Positions 53,473-62,762 of a stretch of 64,000 nt of DNA are shown here, in pieces. The notes below the pieces were generated by a model. That model searched no databases and was not told the origin of the DNA. It saw only the letters and a program-made list of their open reading frames with translations. The stretch is from Candidatus Kryptoniota bacterium (GTDB lineage Bacteria > Bacteroidota > Ignavibacteria > Kryptoniales > Kryptoniaceae): the NCBI GenBank assembly GCA_938074445.1, contig CALJEK010000010.1, forward strand, positions 1-64,000, in the 5' to 3' direction. The position numbers and the translations under genes are program-made. The first letter of the stretch is position 1. Each line of letters starts with the position of its first letter.

Positions 53473-53502
53473 TTTGAATTTTAAATCTTTTTTTTAACTT
53501 TG
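53473..53502 (+). promoter_or_regulatory. Promoter of the TonB-dependent receptor
   Basis: TTTG (53473-53476), an 18-base spacer and TAACTTTG (53495-53502), an exact TAnnTTTG. An in-frame TTG at 53500 lies inside this box, so translation must begin at the ATG at 53542. Confidence 0.65.
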
Positions 53503-53529
53503 AGCGAGTCAAGTTCACTAAAACAAATT

Positions 53530-53535
53530 GAGGTG
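53530..53535 (+). promoter_or_regulatory. Ribosome-binding site of the TonB-dependent receptor
   Basis: GAGGTG lies 6 bases before the ATG at 53542 and decides that start. Confidence 0.6.
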
Positions 53536-53541
53536 CTTTCA

Positions 53542-56500
53542 ATGAGGCATTCTCTGTTACTTTTGGTATTATTTTTCTTAATTCCTTCCGTTCTTTTGGG
53601 ACAGGGTGTTACAACCGCAAGTATAAGTGGGGTTATAACAACTCAAACAGGTGAGCTTCTCCCTGGGGCTAACATCATCGCTGTTCATGAGCCAAGCGGG
53701 ACGGTTTATGGAACAATTTCAAGAATTGATGGACGCTATAACCTTGTTGGGTTGAGAGTTGGCGGACCTTATACGGTTACCGTCTCATATGTTGGTTACG
53801 CTCAGCAAAGGCGGGAAAATATAATCCTTGCCTTGGGTCAAAATCTCGAGCTTAATTTCCGACTCACGGAGCAACCAGTTCAACTTGGCGAAGTTGAAGT
53901 TGTAGGTGAGAGAGCAGGGGTTATTAACGCTGCCAGAACTGGTCCAGCGACGAACGTTTTGAGACAGCAGATTGACGTCCTGCCAACGATTTCAAGGAGT
54001 TTCCAAGATTATTACAAGATTTCGCCGTATTTTATCGGTAACAGCGCTGCAGGTAGAAACAATCGTTATAATAACATTCAAATCGACGGTGCAAACTATA
54101 ATGACTTGTTTGGTCTTGGTGCGACAGGGACGCCTGCGGGACAATCAAATGTGACGCCGATAAGTCTTGAGGCTATTGAAGAATTTCAAATTGTAATTGC
54201 TCCTTACGATGTTCGTCAGAGCGGTTTTACAGGCGGTGGTGTTAATGTTATCACAAGAAGTGGTACCAATAGGTTTTCAGGAGCGCTGTTCTATTATGGG
54301 CGAAACCAAAACTTCATTGGAAAAAGCCCTGACTCATTAAGGAGAAAATATCCTGATTTCACAGATTATCAAACTGGATTTAGGCTTGGGGGACCGATCT
54401 TAAGGAATAAAGTTTTCTTCTTTGTTAACGGTGAGATTACACGCTATAACTCGCCGTTGAATCGTATATTTGGTGCACCAGCTGTTGGAACAAATATTTT
54501 CACTGTTTCTCCCGATAGCGTCAGGTTATTCCGTGAGCGTTTGAAAAATGCTTATGGTTATGAGACAGGTTCATTTGATGCGCTCAAGTTCCAAAGACAA
54601 AGTAACAAACTTTTTGTAAAGTTTGACTTTAACTTAAGCCAAAATCATCGCCTATCATTGAGGCATAGCTATCTCGATGCATTTGATGATAACGCACCAG
54701 CAACATCCGGAATACCAGCGCCATCAGTTGCGACAATTTATGCTGAAAACACAAGATATAAAACACAAAATACGACCAACTCAACAGTTCTTCAGTTGAG
54801 AAGTTTATTTGGGAATAATGTTGCAAATGAGTTGATCCTTGGGTATACGTATATTCATGACGCGCCTTTATACTATGGGCAACCATTCCCATATGTAAGT
54901 GTAAGAACTTCAGACGCTCAAGGTAGAACATATAACCTTGCTGCTGGTTCTGAAAAGTTTAGAATGGCTAATGATTTGAAGCAAAGGGTTATTGAAATTA
55001 CCAACAATTTGACAATCTTTGCAGGTAGTCACGCAATTACGATCGGAACTCATAACGAAATATTCTCATTTAGCAACCTTTTCATTCGTGATTTCTTTGG
55101 CGCATATCATTGGAACTCACTTGCAGATTTTCTAGCTGGGAGAAAGGCTGCTCAATACGAGCTGAGTTATTCAAAGATACCTGACAACCCAGCCCCAAGG
55201 GCTGAGTGGAAGGCAATTCAATATGGATTTTATGTTCAGGATGAATGGACAGTTAGACCTGGTTTGAGATTAACTTATGGGCTTAGGCTCGATGTCCCGA
55301 CATTCCCGGATAAACCGTCATATAATCCAAAAGTTGATTCGACATTCAAACCTCTTGGTTATGATATTTCAACCGACAAGGTTCCAAAGGCACAATTTAT
55401 GTGGGGTCCAAGGTTTGGTTTAAATTGGGATGTGTTGGGTGACAAAACATTGCAGATTCGTGGTGGCATTGGATTATTTACGGGTCGTGTTCCATATGTT
55501 TGGATTTCCAACCAGTATTCAAATACCGGAATGGAATTTGCGAGGTTATTCTTGACTGGCGCTGCGGTTCCAGATTTTGTTCCTGATCCGTATAATCCAC
55601 CAAGAGGAGGAACACCTATACAAACGACCGAGATAAATGTCACGGCTCCAACTTACAAGCTTCCTCAACTCTGGAGAGCAAGCTTTGGCGTTGATAAAAC
55701 GCTTGCGCTTGGATTTATTGGAACAATTGAAGCTCAATACTCAAAGACTGTGAACGATATTCTTTATCAAGACATTAACCTTATACAGCAGGGTTATCTT
55801 GCTGATGGAAGACCAGTTTATGGAACATGGGATTATAGCAGAAGAAGGTGGACAGTTCAAAAGTACAATTCAACCTTCACAAATGTCATTTTGCTGACAA
55901 ACACGAATCAAGGATACACTTACAATATTACATTCCAACTTGAAAGACCCGCTGCACCAGATGGGATTTACGCTAAATTTGCTTACACTTATGGCGTATC
56001 AAAGGATATGAATAGCGGAACATCATCTCAGGCTTTTTCGCAGTGGCGATTTAATCATGCTATTGACCCAAATAATCCAACACTTTCATATTCCTCTTTT
56101 GATTACAGGCACAGAATTCTTGGCATAATTACCTACAGATATGAAATTTTCAGGGGCATATCTGCAACGATTGGATTATTCTACAATGGTCTATCGGGTC
56201 AGCCGTATTCGTGGGTTTATAGTGGTGATGTTAACGGAGATGGACAATCTGAAAATGACCTTGTTTATATTCCAAAGGATAAATATGATGTGATTCTTGT
56301 TGATGCCGGTGGTAATAACTTGCCTTATGATAACCCAGCTTACGATCAGTTAAATGCGTTTATAGAAAGTGATCCGTATTTGAGCAAGAATCGTGGTAAG
56401 TTTGCCGAGAGAATGGCTGCTCGCGGTCCATGGGCACATCAACTTGATGCAAGATTTACGCTTGAGATACCATCGATTAGAGGTCAAAAGCTTGAGTTGA

Positions 56501-56715
56501 CGTTTGATATTTTGAACCTGCTTAATCTTTTGAACAAGGATTGGGGAATTGTTAAGGCAGTTACTTTCCAAAGGGCTTTCTTGCTTAGGTTCCATAGTCT
56601 TGATCCAACAACGGGCAGACCAAGATTCCAGTGGACTGGGACCCCAGTTCGTGAACTCCCGCTTGATCTCGCCTCAAGATGGCAAGCACAAATTGGAATA
56701 AGATATACCTTTTAA
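53542..56715 (+). CDS. Oar-like TonB-dependent outer-membrane receptor
   Basis: 1057 residues. Signal peptide (ending L-L-G-Q-G), then a carboxypeptidase-regulatory-like beta-sandwich (about 22-105: A-S-I-S-G-V-I-T, L-P-G-A-N-I-I-A, G-R-Y-N-L-V-G-L-R-V-G-G). Next is a plug with I-Q-I-D-G-A-N-Y-N-D and G-G-G-V-N-V-I-T-R-S-G-T, and finally a large barrel. The plug pattern I-T-R-S-G-T-N is that of Oar proteins, not SusC, and no SusD gene follows. It imports or exports a large ligand across the outer membrane; the ligand is unknown. A strong terminator follows. Confidence 0.86.
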   Translation: MRHSLLLLVLFFLIPSVLLGQGVTTASISGVITTQTGELLPGANIIAVHEPSGTVYGTISRIDGRYNLVGLRVGGPYTVTVSYVGYAQQRRENIILALGQNLELNFRLTEQPVQLGEVEVVGERAGVINAARTGPATNVLRQQIDVLPTISRSFQDYYKISPYFIGNSAAGRNNRYNNIQIDGANYNDLFGLGATGTPAGQSNVTPISLEAIEEFQIVIAPYDVRQSGFTGGGVNVITRSGTNRFSGALFYYGRNQNFIGKSPDSLRRKYPDFTDYQTGFRLGGPILRNKVFFFVNGEITRYNSPLNRIFGAPAVGTNIFTVSPDSVRLFRERLKNAYGYETGSFDALKFQRQSNKLFVKFDFNLSQNHRLSLRHSYLDAFDDNAPATSGIPAPSVATIYAENTRYKTQNTTNSTVLQLRSLFGNNVANELILGYTYIHDAPLYYGQPFPYVSVRTSDAQGRTYNLAAGSEKFRMANDLKQRVIEITNNLTIFAGSHAITIGTHNEIFSFSNLFIRDFFGAYHWNSLADFLAGRKAAQYELSYSKIPDNPAPRAEWKAIQYGFYVQDEWTVRPGLRLTYGLRLDVPTFPDKPSYNPKVDSTFKPLGYDISTDKVPKAQFMWGPRFGLNWDVLGDKTLQIRGGIGLFTGRVPYVWISNQYSNTGMEFARLFLTGAAVPDFVPDPYNPPRGGTPIQTTEINVTAPTYKLPQLWRASFGVDKTLALGFIGTIEAQYSKTVNDILYQDINLIQQGYLADGRPVYGTWDYSRRRWTVQKYNSTFTNVILLTNTNQGYTYNITFQLERPAAPDGIYAKFAYTYGVSKDMNSGTSSQAFSQWRFNHAIDPNNPTLSYSSFDYRHRILGIITYRYEIFRGISATIGLFYNGLSGQPYSWVYSGDVNGDGQSENDLVYIPKDKYDVILVDAGGNNLPYDNPAYDQLNAFIESDPYLSKNRGKFAERMAARGPWAHQLDARFTLEIPSIRGQKLELTFDILNLLNLLNKDWGIVKAVTFQRAFLLRFHSLDPTTGRPRFQWTGTPVRELPLDLASRWQAQIGIRYTF

Positions 56716-56736
56716 AAAATTTAGTGTATAATGTTG

Positions 56737-56779
56737 AAGGGGAGCAAGGATTTAGCGCTTTGCTCCCCTTTTTTATTTT
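56737..56779 (+). terminator. Rho-independent terminator after the TonB-dependent receptor
   Basis: AAGGGGAGCAA (56737-56747) pairs perfectly with TTGCTCCCCTT (56760-56770) around a 12-base loop, followed by a T-rich run to about 56779. It lies 22 bases after the receptor stop. Confidence 0.88.
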
Positions 56780-56834
56780 TGAACGTTGATTTCTGCTGTA
56801 ATGGCAAGTTAAATTAAAAATAAAATGCGAAGTA

Positions 56835-57617
56835 ATGATGATCATAGCACTTTTGACCGATTTTGGAAATAGGGATTGGTTTGTTGGGGTTATGAAAGGT
56901 GTTATTTCACAAATAAATCCAAATGTTAGGATAATTGACATCACCCACGAGATCTCGCCACAGAATGTCCGCGAGGCTGGATTTGTTTTGTGGAACGCGT
57001 ACAAATACTTCCCACCGAAGACAATTTTTGTCTCTGTGGTTGACCCTGGAGTTGGAAGCGAGAGGAAAATTATCGCTGTTGAAACGGATAAGTATATTTT
57101 TGTTGCCCCAGATAATGGGCTTCTTGATTTTGTTTTGAGCGAGGTTGAAGTTTTAAGGTCAGTTTATGTTGAAAATAAAAACTATTTTCTTGAGAAGGTT
57201 AGTTCAACATTTCACGGTAGGGATATCTTTGCACCGGTTTCTGCTTATATCTCCCGCGGGGTTGATATAAGTGAACTTGGCAATGAATTTAAAATTGAAA
57301 AGTCGAAGAAAATGTTCGTCGAGATTTTGAGTGAGGGTAGTTACAGGGGTGAGGTCATTTATATTGATAGGTTTGGGAATTTGATAACAAACTTGAGGAC
57401 ATTTGGTGAGATAGAGGGTGAGGTCAAGTTTAAAGAAACCACAATAAATAAAATTTCAAAAACATATTCAGATGTTGAAGTTTCAAATGTCGTTGCTTTA
57501 ATTGACAGCAGTGGATTAATTGAGATTGGGATTAGGAATGGAAACGCGCGTGAATTTTTCAAAGCAAACCTTGGTGATGAGGTTTTCATCTGGGTCAAGA
57601 GTATAAACGCTCGGTAA
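56835..57617 (+). CDS. SAM hydrolase (SAM hydroxide adenosyltransferase, DUF62)
   Basis: 260 residues. Hydrolyses S-adenosylmethionine to adenosine and methionine. The N-terminal signature is A-L-L-T-D-F-G-x-R-D-W-F-V-G-V-M-K-G, then D-I-T-H-E-I, V-V-D-P-G-V-G-S-E-R, A-P-D-N-G-L-L and F-H-G-R-D-I-F-A-P. Later Y-I-D-R-F-G-N-L-I-T-N is also typical. The ATG at 56838 is an alternative start. It is related to bacterial fluorinases and chlorinases, but those are rarer. I see no halide-specific features. Confidence 0.9.
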   Translation: MMIIALLTDFGNRDWFVGVMKGVISQINPNVRIIDITHEISPQNVREAGFVLWNAYKYFPPKTIFVSVVDPGVGSERKIIAVETDKYIFVAPDNGLLDFVLSEVEVLRSVYVENKNYFLEKVSSTFHGRDIFAPVSAYISRGVDISELGNEFKIEKSKKMFVEILSEGSYRGEVIYIDRFGNLITNLRTFGEIEGEVKFKETTINKISKTYSDVEVSNVVALIDSSGLIEIGIRNGNAREFFKANLGDEVFIWVKSINAR

Positions 57618-57621
57618 TTCT

Positions 57622-57653
57622 TTTGGAAAATTGAAGTTGGTGGTTTAATTTAT
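57622..57653 (+). promoter_or_regulatory. Possible promoter of the TPR lipoprotein operon
   Basis: TTTG (57622-57625), a 20-base spacer and TAATTTAT (57646-57653). The second box matches only partly. It would favour the ATG at 57696 over the TTG at 57663. Confidence 0.3.
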
Positions 57654-57695
57654 CTAAAAAAATTGGCACGCTTAAATAAGCGAGATGAGATCTTT

Positions 57696-59429
57696 ATGAT
57701 GGCGCAATTTAAAAATTTAACGACTCTGCTTTTGATTTTACTTCTTTTTAATGGGTGTGCTTCAACCAAGAAGATGAGCTCAACTTCTACAGTGGAAAAA
57801 CTACCCGAGACTCAAAAGTTAACATACAATCAAGATTTTAATAGGGATAAGGCGATAGAACATTTCATCGCAGGGCAAGTTTACGAGCTCAAAGGTGATT
57901 ACGCAAGCGCAATACTTGAATATCAAGATGCACTTCGCTACGATAAAAGTCCCGGAATTTATAACGCCATTGCAAAAGCATATCGTAAAATTGGCAAACA
58001 TTCACTGGCTGTTCAAATGGCTCAGGAGGCAATTCGACTTGACCCATCTAACATAGCTTATCGTGAAACGCTGGTTGACATCTATATAGAGACATTTGAA
58101 ACACAAAAAGCCATAGACGAATTGGAGGCTATACTTCGGATCGATTCTTTAAACTATGGTGCGCTTTTTGGTCTTGCTCAGCTTTATGAGACAAGCAAAC
58201 CTTTGCGCTCTCTTGAATTTTATAGAAAAATTATCGAAAACTATGGTCCTGAATGGAGCGCCTTACAAAAAATTGCTGAACTTTCGTTTCAACTTGGGAA
58301 ATTTTCGGAGTCGGCGCATGCACTTGAAATGATGATTGAAATCGATCCATCGAATTATGAACTTAGAAAGTTAACTGCTGAAACATACATAAATGCGGGT
58401 GAGATTCAAAAAGCGAAATCAATACTTGCTGAGCTCGCTGAGATAAGACCTTCAGATGTTCAAGCAAAAATTATATACATTGATGTTTTGCTTCAATCGG
58501 GGGAGAAGAACGATGCTATTAAAATTTTCGATAGTATTTTATCTGATGACTCTGTTAAGGTTGATGTAAAACTGCAAGCTGTTGAGGCTTTGCTTAGAAA
58601 ATCGAACGATGATACGAGCTTAATACCAATTGTGAAAAAATCATTGGCTCATTTGTCAGCAAAGCATCCCGACGAGTGGAAGGTTCACTGGTTGCTTGGC
58701 GTAATCGCATCTGAAGATAAAGATAATGAGGTTGCATTTAGAGAATTTGCCAATGTTGTAAAAGTTAATCCAAAGATCATTGAAGCATGGCGTGGGATTG
58801 GAGTTGCGCTTTATGAAATGGAAAAATTCGAGGACCTTGTCAAATGGATGAAAAGTGGGCTTGAAAATTTCCCAGATGATTTCTTTTTAAACCTTTTGCT
58901 CGGTTTAGGTTATCATCGGCTCGATCAAAACGAGGAAGCGGTTAAACCTCTTGAAAAGGCTCTTTCAATTGACCCCAAAAATATTGATGTTATAAGCACG
59001 CTTGCCCTTGTTTATGACGCCATTGGCGAAGCAAGCAAATCTGACTCGCTTCATGAACTTGGTTTAAAGATCAACCCAAATAATCATCTTCTTTTGAACA
59101 ATTACAGCTACACGCTTTCCGAGCGCGGGGAAAGGCTTGAATTTGCTCTTGAGATGGCAAAAAAGGCAATTGAGCAAGAACCTGAAAATCCGTCTTACCT
59201 TGATACCATCGGTTGGGTTTATTTTAAACTTGGAGATTACGAAAAAGCGAAGGATTACATTTTAAAAGCGGTTGAAAGGGGTGGGAGCGCTGTCGTCATT
59301 GAACATTTGGGGGATGTTTACTTTAAACTCGGCGATAAAGAAAAAGCGATTGAGTTTTGGAAAAAAGCTTTGGAGAAAAACCCGAAGAATGAAAAATTAA
59401 AAGAAAAGATAAAGCGTGGTCAGATATAA
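57696..59429 (+). CDS. TPR-repeat lipoprotein
   Basis: 577 residues from the ATG at 57696. Signal peptide ends in lipobox F-N-G-C. The rest is about 14 TPR units, clearest at the ends: Y-A-S-A-I-L-E-Y-Q-D-A-L near 65 and Y-F-K-L-G-D-Y-E-K-A-K-D-Y-I near 510. A similar lipoprotein gene precedes a DUF4292 gene in many Bacteroidota. The role is probably outer-membrane assembly or lipoprotein handling, by context only. It overlaps the next gene by 14 bases. Confidence 0.82.
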   Translation: MMAQFKNLTTLLLILLLFNGCASTKKMSSTSTVEKLPETQKLTYNQDFNRDKAIEHFIAGQVYELKGDYASAILEYQDALRYDKSPGIYNAIAKAYRKIGKHSLAVQMAQEAIRLDPSNIAYRETLVDIYIETFETQKAIDELEAILRIDSLNYGALFGLAQLYETSKPLRSLEFYRKIIENYGPEWSALQKIAELSFQLGKFSESAHALEMMIEIDPSNYELRKLTAETYINAGEIQKAKSILAELAEIRPSDVQAKIIYIDVLLQSGEKNDAIKIFDSILSDDSVKVDVKLQAVEALLRKSNDDTSLIPIVKKSLAHLSAKHPDEWKVHWLLGVIASEDKDNEVAFREFANVVKVNPKIIEAWRGIGVALYEMEKFEDLVKWMKSGLENFPDDFFLNLLLGLGYHRLDQNEEAVKPLEKALSIDPKNIDVISTLALVYDAIGEASKSDSLHELGLKINPNNHLLLNNYSYTLSERGERLEFALEMAKKAIEQEPENPSYLDTIGWVYFKLGDYEKAKDYILKAVERGGSAVVIEHLGDVYFKLGDKEKAIEFWKKALEKNPKNEKLKEKIKRGQI

Positions 59430-60102
59430 AATCTTGGTCTTCATCATACTCGCTGCATTCATAATTTCCTGCGCCCCATCAAAAAAGATAGTGACCGATC
59501 TAAGTTTTGAAACCGCTTTACGCAGAATTAATTTTCGCGATCAATATGTTAAGGCAATAACTGCAAAGGGAAATGTTACGATCGATGCGCCCGATTTTTC
59601 GAACTCAGCAAAGCTACAGGCAATTTTAAAAAGACCAGATACGTTGAAACTGAAACTTGAGACGATATTCGGGATCGGCTTGGGTGAGGTTGAAGTTTAT
59701 GGGGATAGTTTTAAAGTTGTTGACAGGTTCAACGACCGCGTTTTATCTGGCAAAGTAGATGAGTATTTGCGAAGATACCTCGGCTTAAATCTTGGATTTA
59801 AAGAGGTTGTTAATGTTTTAATTGCCACGCCGAAAGTTGAAAACACCAGAATTTATAATTCAGAGGATTATGTTTTTTCAATCCACGAAAGAAGGGGAAG
59901 CGACGAAATAATTTTAAGCTTTAATCCAGAGCTTGAACTTGAAAGTTATACTTTCTTTAAAGCGGGCGTTAAAGTTTTTGAGGTGAGATATTCAAAATAT
60001 GTTAAGGTCGGCGAGACCACATTACCGAGGGTTATAAAAATTTATGATGGCGAAGGAAGGGGAATCTATTTTAATTTTTCGAAAATAGAAATAAACGGTT
60101 GA
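59416..60102 (+). CDS. DUF4292 (LolB-like) lipoprotein
   Basis: 228 residues from a GTG inside the preceding gene. Signal peptide with lipobox I-I-S-C near residue 19. The mature part shows the DUF4292 pattern: I-T-A-K-G-N-V-T-I, L-K-L-K-L-E-T-I-F-G-I-G-L-G-E-V, later L-G-L-N-L-G-F-K-E-V. The family resembles LolA/LolB and may act in lipoprotein or lipid transfer at the outer membrane. It overlaps the next frame by 4 bases. Confidence 0.8.
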   Translation: MVRYKILVFIILAAFIISCAPSKKIVTDLSFETALRRINFRDQYVKAITAKGNVTIDAPDFSNSAKLQAILKRPDTLKLKLETIFGIGLGEVEVYGDSFKVVDRFNDRVLSGKVDEYLRRYLGLNLGFKEVVNVLIATPKVENTRIYNSEDYVFSIHERRGSDEIILSFNPELELESYTFFKAGVKVFEVRYSKYVKVGETTLPRVIKIYDGEGRGIYFNFSKIEING

Positions 60103-60128
60103 AGGTGAAAGTTGATGAGGCAAAGTCG

Positions 60129-60848
60129 ATGAGCAAGCTTCGCAAGATTGCTGAAGTTGTCACCAAACTTTTTAAAATTGAAAAAAGAAATCAAGCAAAC
60201 CCACTTGATATTTTAATTGCCACAATTTTATCGCAAAACACGAATGATCTAAACAGTCATAGAGCGTTCAAAAATTTAAAAGAAAGATTCCCGGATTTCG
60301 AGAGTTTAGCTGATGCGAGTTCAAGAGAAATTGAAAAAGCAATAAAAATTGGGGGGCTTGCGCGTCAGAAAGCGAAAAGGATAAAAGAACTGTTGATTAA
60401 GCTGAGAGAAATAAATAGCGACTTTGATTTATCTTTTCTTAAGGGTCTTTCGGTTGAAGAAGGAATTAAGTTTTTGACTTCGTTTAAAGGTGTTGGGTTG
60501 AAGACCGCTGGGTGTGTGTTATTGTTCGGTTTTGGGAAGGAAGTTTTTCCTGTTGACACCCATATTCACAGGATATTAAACAGAATTGGAATAGTTAAAA
60601 CAAAAACACCGGACGAAACATTTCACGCTGTCCGCAAGTCGATTCCGAGTGGGTTTTCATATCAGCTTCACACTGGTTTAATAAAATTTGGCAGGGCAAT
60701 TTGTAGGGCGAGGGATCCGTTGTGTGGCGTTTGTCCAATCTACAAAATTTGTGAGTTCGAAATGAAAGATTTTTACAAGGAGAAGACTAAAAATCTTAAA
60801 ATTGCCAAAGGCTCTGATTTGGAATTTATCTTACTTGAGGAAGTTTAA
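60129..60848 (+). CDS. nth: Endonuclease III-family DNA glycosylase
   Basis: 239 residues from the ATG at 60129, preceded by GAGG at 8 bases; TTG at 60099 and GTG at 60105 are longer alternatives. The helix-hairpin-helix has the catalytic Lys in F-K-G-V-G-L-K-T-A, and the catalytic Asp is in P-V-D-T-H-I-H-R. The [4Fe-4S] loop is C-x6-C-x2-C-x5-C (R-A-R-D-P-L between the first pair). It removes oxidised pyrimidines from DNA. Confidence 0.92.
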   Translation: MSKLRKIAEVVTKLFKIEKRNQANPLDILIATILSQNTNDLNSHRAFKNLKERFPDFESLADASSREIEKAIKIGGLARQKAKRIKELLIKLREINSDFDLSFLKGLSVEEGIKFLTSFKGVGLKTAGCVLLFGFGKEVFPVDTHIHRILNRIGIVKTKTPDETFHAVRKSIPSGFSYQLHTGLIKFGRAICRARDPLCGVCPIYKICEFEMKDFYKEKTKNLKIAKGSDLEFILLEEV

Positions 60849-60931
60849 TTTTTCTCAAGAAATGCTTGCGTTTTAAAATTTGGAATTCTAAATTTCAAAG
60901 GTGCATTTTAAAAAACAAATCCGAGAGTCAA

Positions 60932-61939
60932 ATGGTTGGCAGAAGAGAATTTTTAAAGAACTCTTTACTTGTTGGGGTTGGGGCGATGATCGCGCGGAAA
61001 TTCAAAATTTTTGGTCTTTCAGAAAATGCGTTTGCACATTCATTTGAACAGGCAAGTCGACCAGTTTTAATTTCGACTTGGAGACAGGGGATAGCAGCTA
61101 ATGAGATGGGATTTAAAGTTTTATCGGAGGGAGGAACAGCTCTTGACGCAGTTGAATTGGGCGTTAGAACTGCTGAAGACGACCCAAATGTCATGAGCGT
61201 GGGATATGGTGGATTGCCAGATGAGTGCGGTCATGTCTCACTTGATGCGTGTATAATGGATTGGAATTTCAATGCGGGTGCGGTTGCATTTGTCCAAAAG
61301 TGCAAAAATCCAGTTTCGGTTGCGAGAAAAGTGATGGAGTTGACAAAGCATATTTTCATAGTTGGAGAGGGTGCAGATAGGTTCGCAAAATTAATGGGGT
61401 TTCCAGAGGTTGATTTATTGACAGATGAAGCTCGAAAAAGATGGCTTGAATGGAAAAAAAGGATGAGCCCAAGCGACAATTGGCTCTCGCCTGAAGAAAA
61501 TCATGATACGATAGCGATGCTTGCCCTTGATAAAGAGGGAAGAGTTGCCGGGGCTGTGACGACAAGTGGTCTTGCTTGGAAAATACACGGAAGGGTTGGC
61601 GATTCACCGATAATTGGTGCTGGCTTGTATGTTGATGGAGAAGTTGGCGCTGCTGGTTCAACTGGCGTTGGGGAAGCTGTTATAAGGACGTGTGGAAGTT
61701 TTCTTGTGGTTGAATATATGAGAAATGGAATGCATCCGCAAAAGGCGGTTGAGGAGACATTAAAGCGAGTTCTAAAAGTTAATAAAAAGTGGATTGACAA
61801 GGACCCAAATTTCCAAGTCGCATTTATCGCTGTTAACTTAAAAGGTGAAGTTGGAGCGATGGGTTTGAGGAAGGGTTTTCAATATGCCCTTTATAAGGAT
61901 GGGAAAAATCAGTTTCTTGACGCACCTAACTTGATTTAA
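60932..61939 (+). CDS. Glycosylasparaginase (N4-(beta-N-acetylglucosaminyl)-L-asparaginase), Tat-exported
   Basis: 335 residues from the ATG at 60932. The N-terminus G-R-R-E-F-L-K-N followed by a hydrophobic stretch is a twin-arginine signal, so the enzyme is exported folded. The Ntn-hydrolase nucleophile is Thr193 in N-H-D-T-I-A-M-L, where autocleavage makes two chains. Other marks are T-T-S-G-L-A-W-K, G-D-S-P-I-I-G-A-G and G-S-T-G-V-G-E-A. It splits the GlcNAc-Asn bond of glycopeptides or acts on Asn amides. Periplasmic peptide scavenging is likely. Confidence 0.9.
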   Translation: MVGRREFLKNSLLVGVGAMIARKFKIFGLSENAFAHSFEQASRPVLISTWRQGIAANEMGFKVLSEGGTALDAVELGVRTAEDDPNVMSVGYGGLPDECGHVSLDACIMDWNFNAGAVAFVQKCKNPVSVARKVMELTKHIFIVGEGADRFAKLMGFPEVDLLTDEARKRWLEWKKRMSPSDNWLSPEENHDTIAMLALDKEGRVAGAVTTSGLAWKIHGRVGDSPIIGAGLYVDGEVGAAGSTGVGEAVIRTCGSFLVVEYMRNGMHPQKAVEETLKRVLKVNKKWIDKDPNFQVAFIAVNLKGEVGAMGLRKGFQYALYKDGKNQFLDAPNLI

Positions 61940-61961
61940 AATTTAAAAATCTAAAGCTTCA

Positions 61962-62744
61962 ATGCGCGCAAAATTTGTAATCTTAGCGATTTTTTTCATT
62001 TCGCATCAACTATATAATCAGATTAAGATTGAAAGCATAACGCTCGGTTCAGATTTTATCTATGGGGTTAGAGGGATAAATTATGTTACAAAGGCAAGTG
62101 GATTTGGTTTTTGGGGTGATTTAAAATTTGGAGTTGGAAGTTCAAACTGGAAGATTGTGTTCGTTTCGGGATATGAAGATATGAAGCTTGAACCTTCCGA
62201 TTCGATGACAATTGAAAGATGGAATTGGGATTATTGGAGAATTTGGTATCGTAGTCATATTAAGTCGTTGATAGCTGATTCAAATTATGCGGTTAAATTA
62301 AATCCTGAGCAGAGGTTGTATGTTTTGCCTGTTAAGTTTCAGGTCGGCAGGGATTTTGATTTTGGGAGGTTAAAGTTTCTCGTTGGTGTTGGGGCTGGGT
62401 TTTTGTTTTATGAAAGGGCTTTTTGGTTGAATGAAACTTGGTGGAAAAAGTTTCCAAATCTTCCGGAAGGCGAGACATATGTTTTCCAGTATTCATTTAA
62501 AAACAACGCTCCAAGTAAGAAGGGAACGATTTTAAATTTTGGCGTAAAAATTGACGCAAGTTATAAGATAACAAAGATTGCGTCGCTTGTGTTTGGTTTT
62601 GAGTTTGAACATTACCCAAGCGTGAATAAGATCAAAAAAGTCGAATTTGGGAAAATTACACTTGGTGAGATCGGCGAATCATATAAAAATTTCGTTTTAC
62701 GCGATGTGCTTAAATTTAGATTCGGTTTCTCATTTAACTATTAA
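61962..62744 (+). CDS. Putative exported outer-membrane beta-barrel protein
   Basis: 260 residues. A short signal-like N-terminus (A-I-F-F-I-S-H-Q-L-Y) is followed by alternating, aromatic-rich strands: G-F-W-G-D-L-K-F-G-V-G, then W-N-W-D-Y-W-R-I-W-Y. It ends with F-R-F-G-F-S-F-N-Y, a beta-signal ending in an aromatic. No named family was recognised. A similar smaller protein follows 18 bases on. Confidence 0.55.
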   Translation: MRAKFVILAIFFISHQLYNQIKIESITLGSDFIYGVRGINYVTKASGFGFWGDLKFGVGSSNWKIVFVSGYEDMKLEPSDSMTIERWNWDYWRIWYRSHIKSLIADSNYAVKLNPEQRLYVLPVKFQVGRDFDFGRLKFLVGVGAGFLFYERAFWLNETWWKKFPNLPEGETYVFQYSFKNNAPSKKGTILNFGVKIDASYKITKIASLVFGFEFEHYPSVNKIKKVEFGKITLGEIGESYKNFVLRDVLKFRFGFSFNY

Positions 62745-62762
62745 AATTAACCTTGGGTTGAG

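Noticed and set aside
53500-53541. TTG start at 53500 for the TonB-dependent receptor
   Set aside because: It lies within the TAACTTTG promoter box and would bury the signal peptide; ATG at 53542 has a good ribosome-binding site.
56835-57617. Fluorinase or chlorinase identity for the SAM hydrolase
   Set aside because: I see no halide-specific insertion or context; the D-x-x-R/H pattern fits SAM hydroxide adenosyltransferases.
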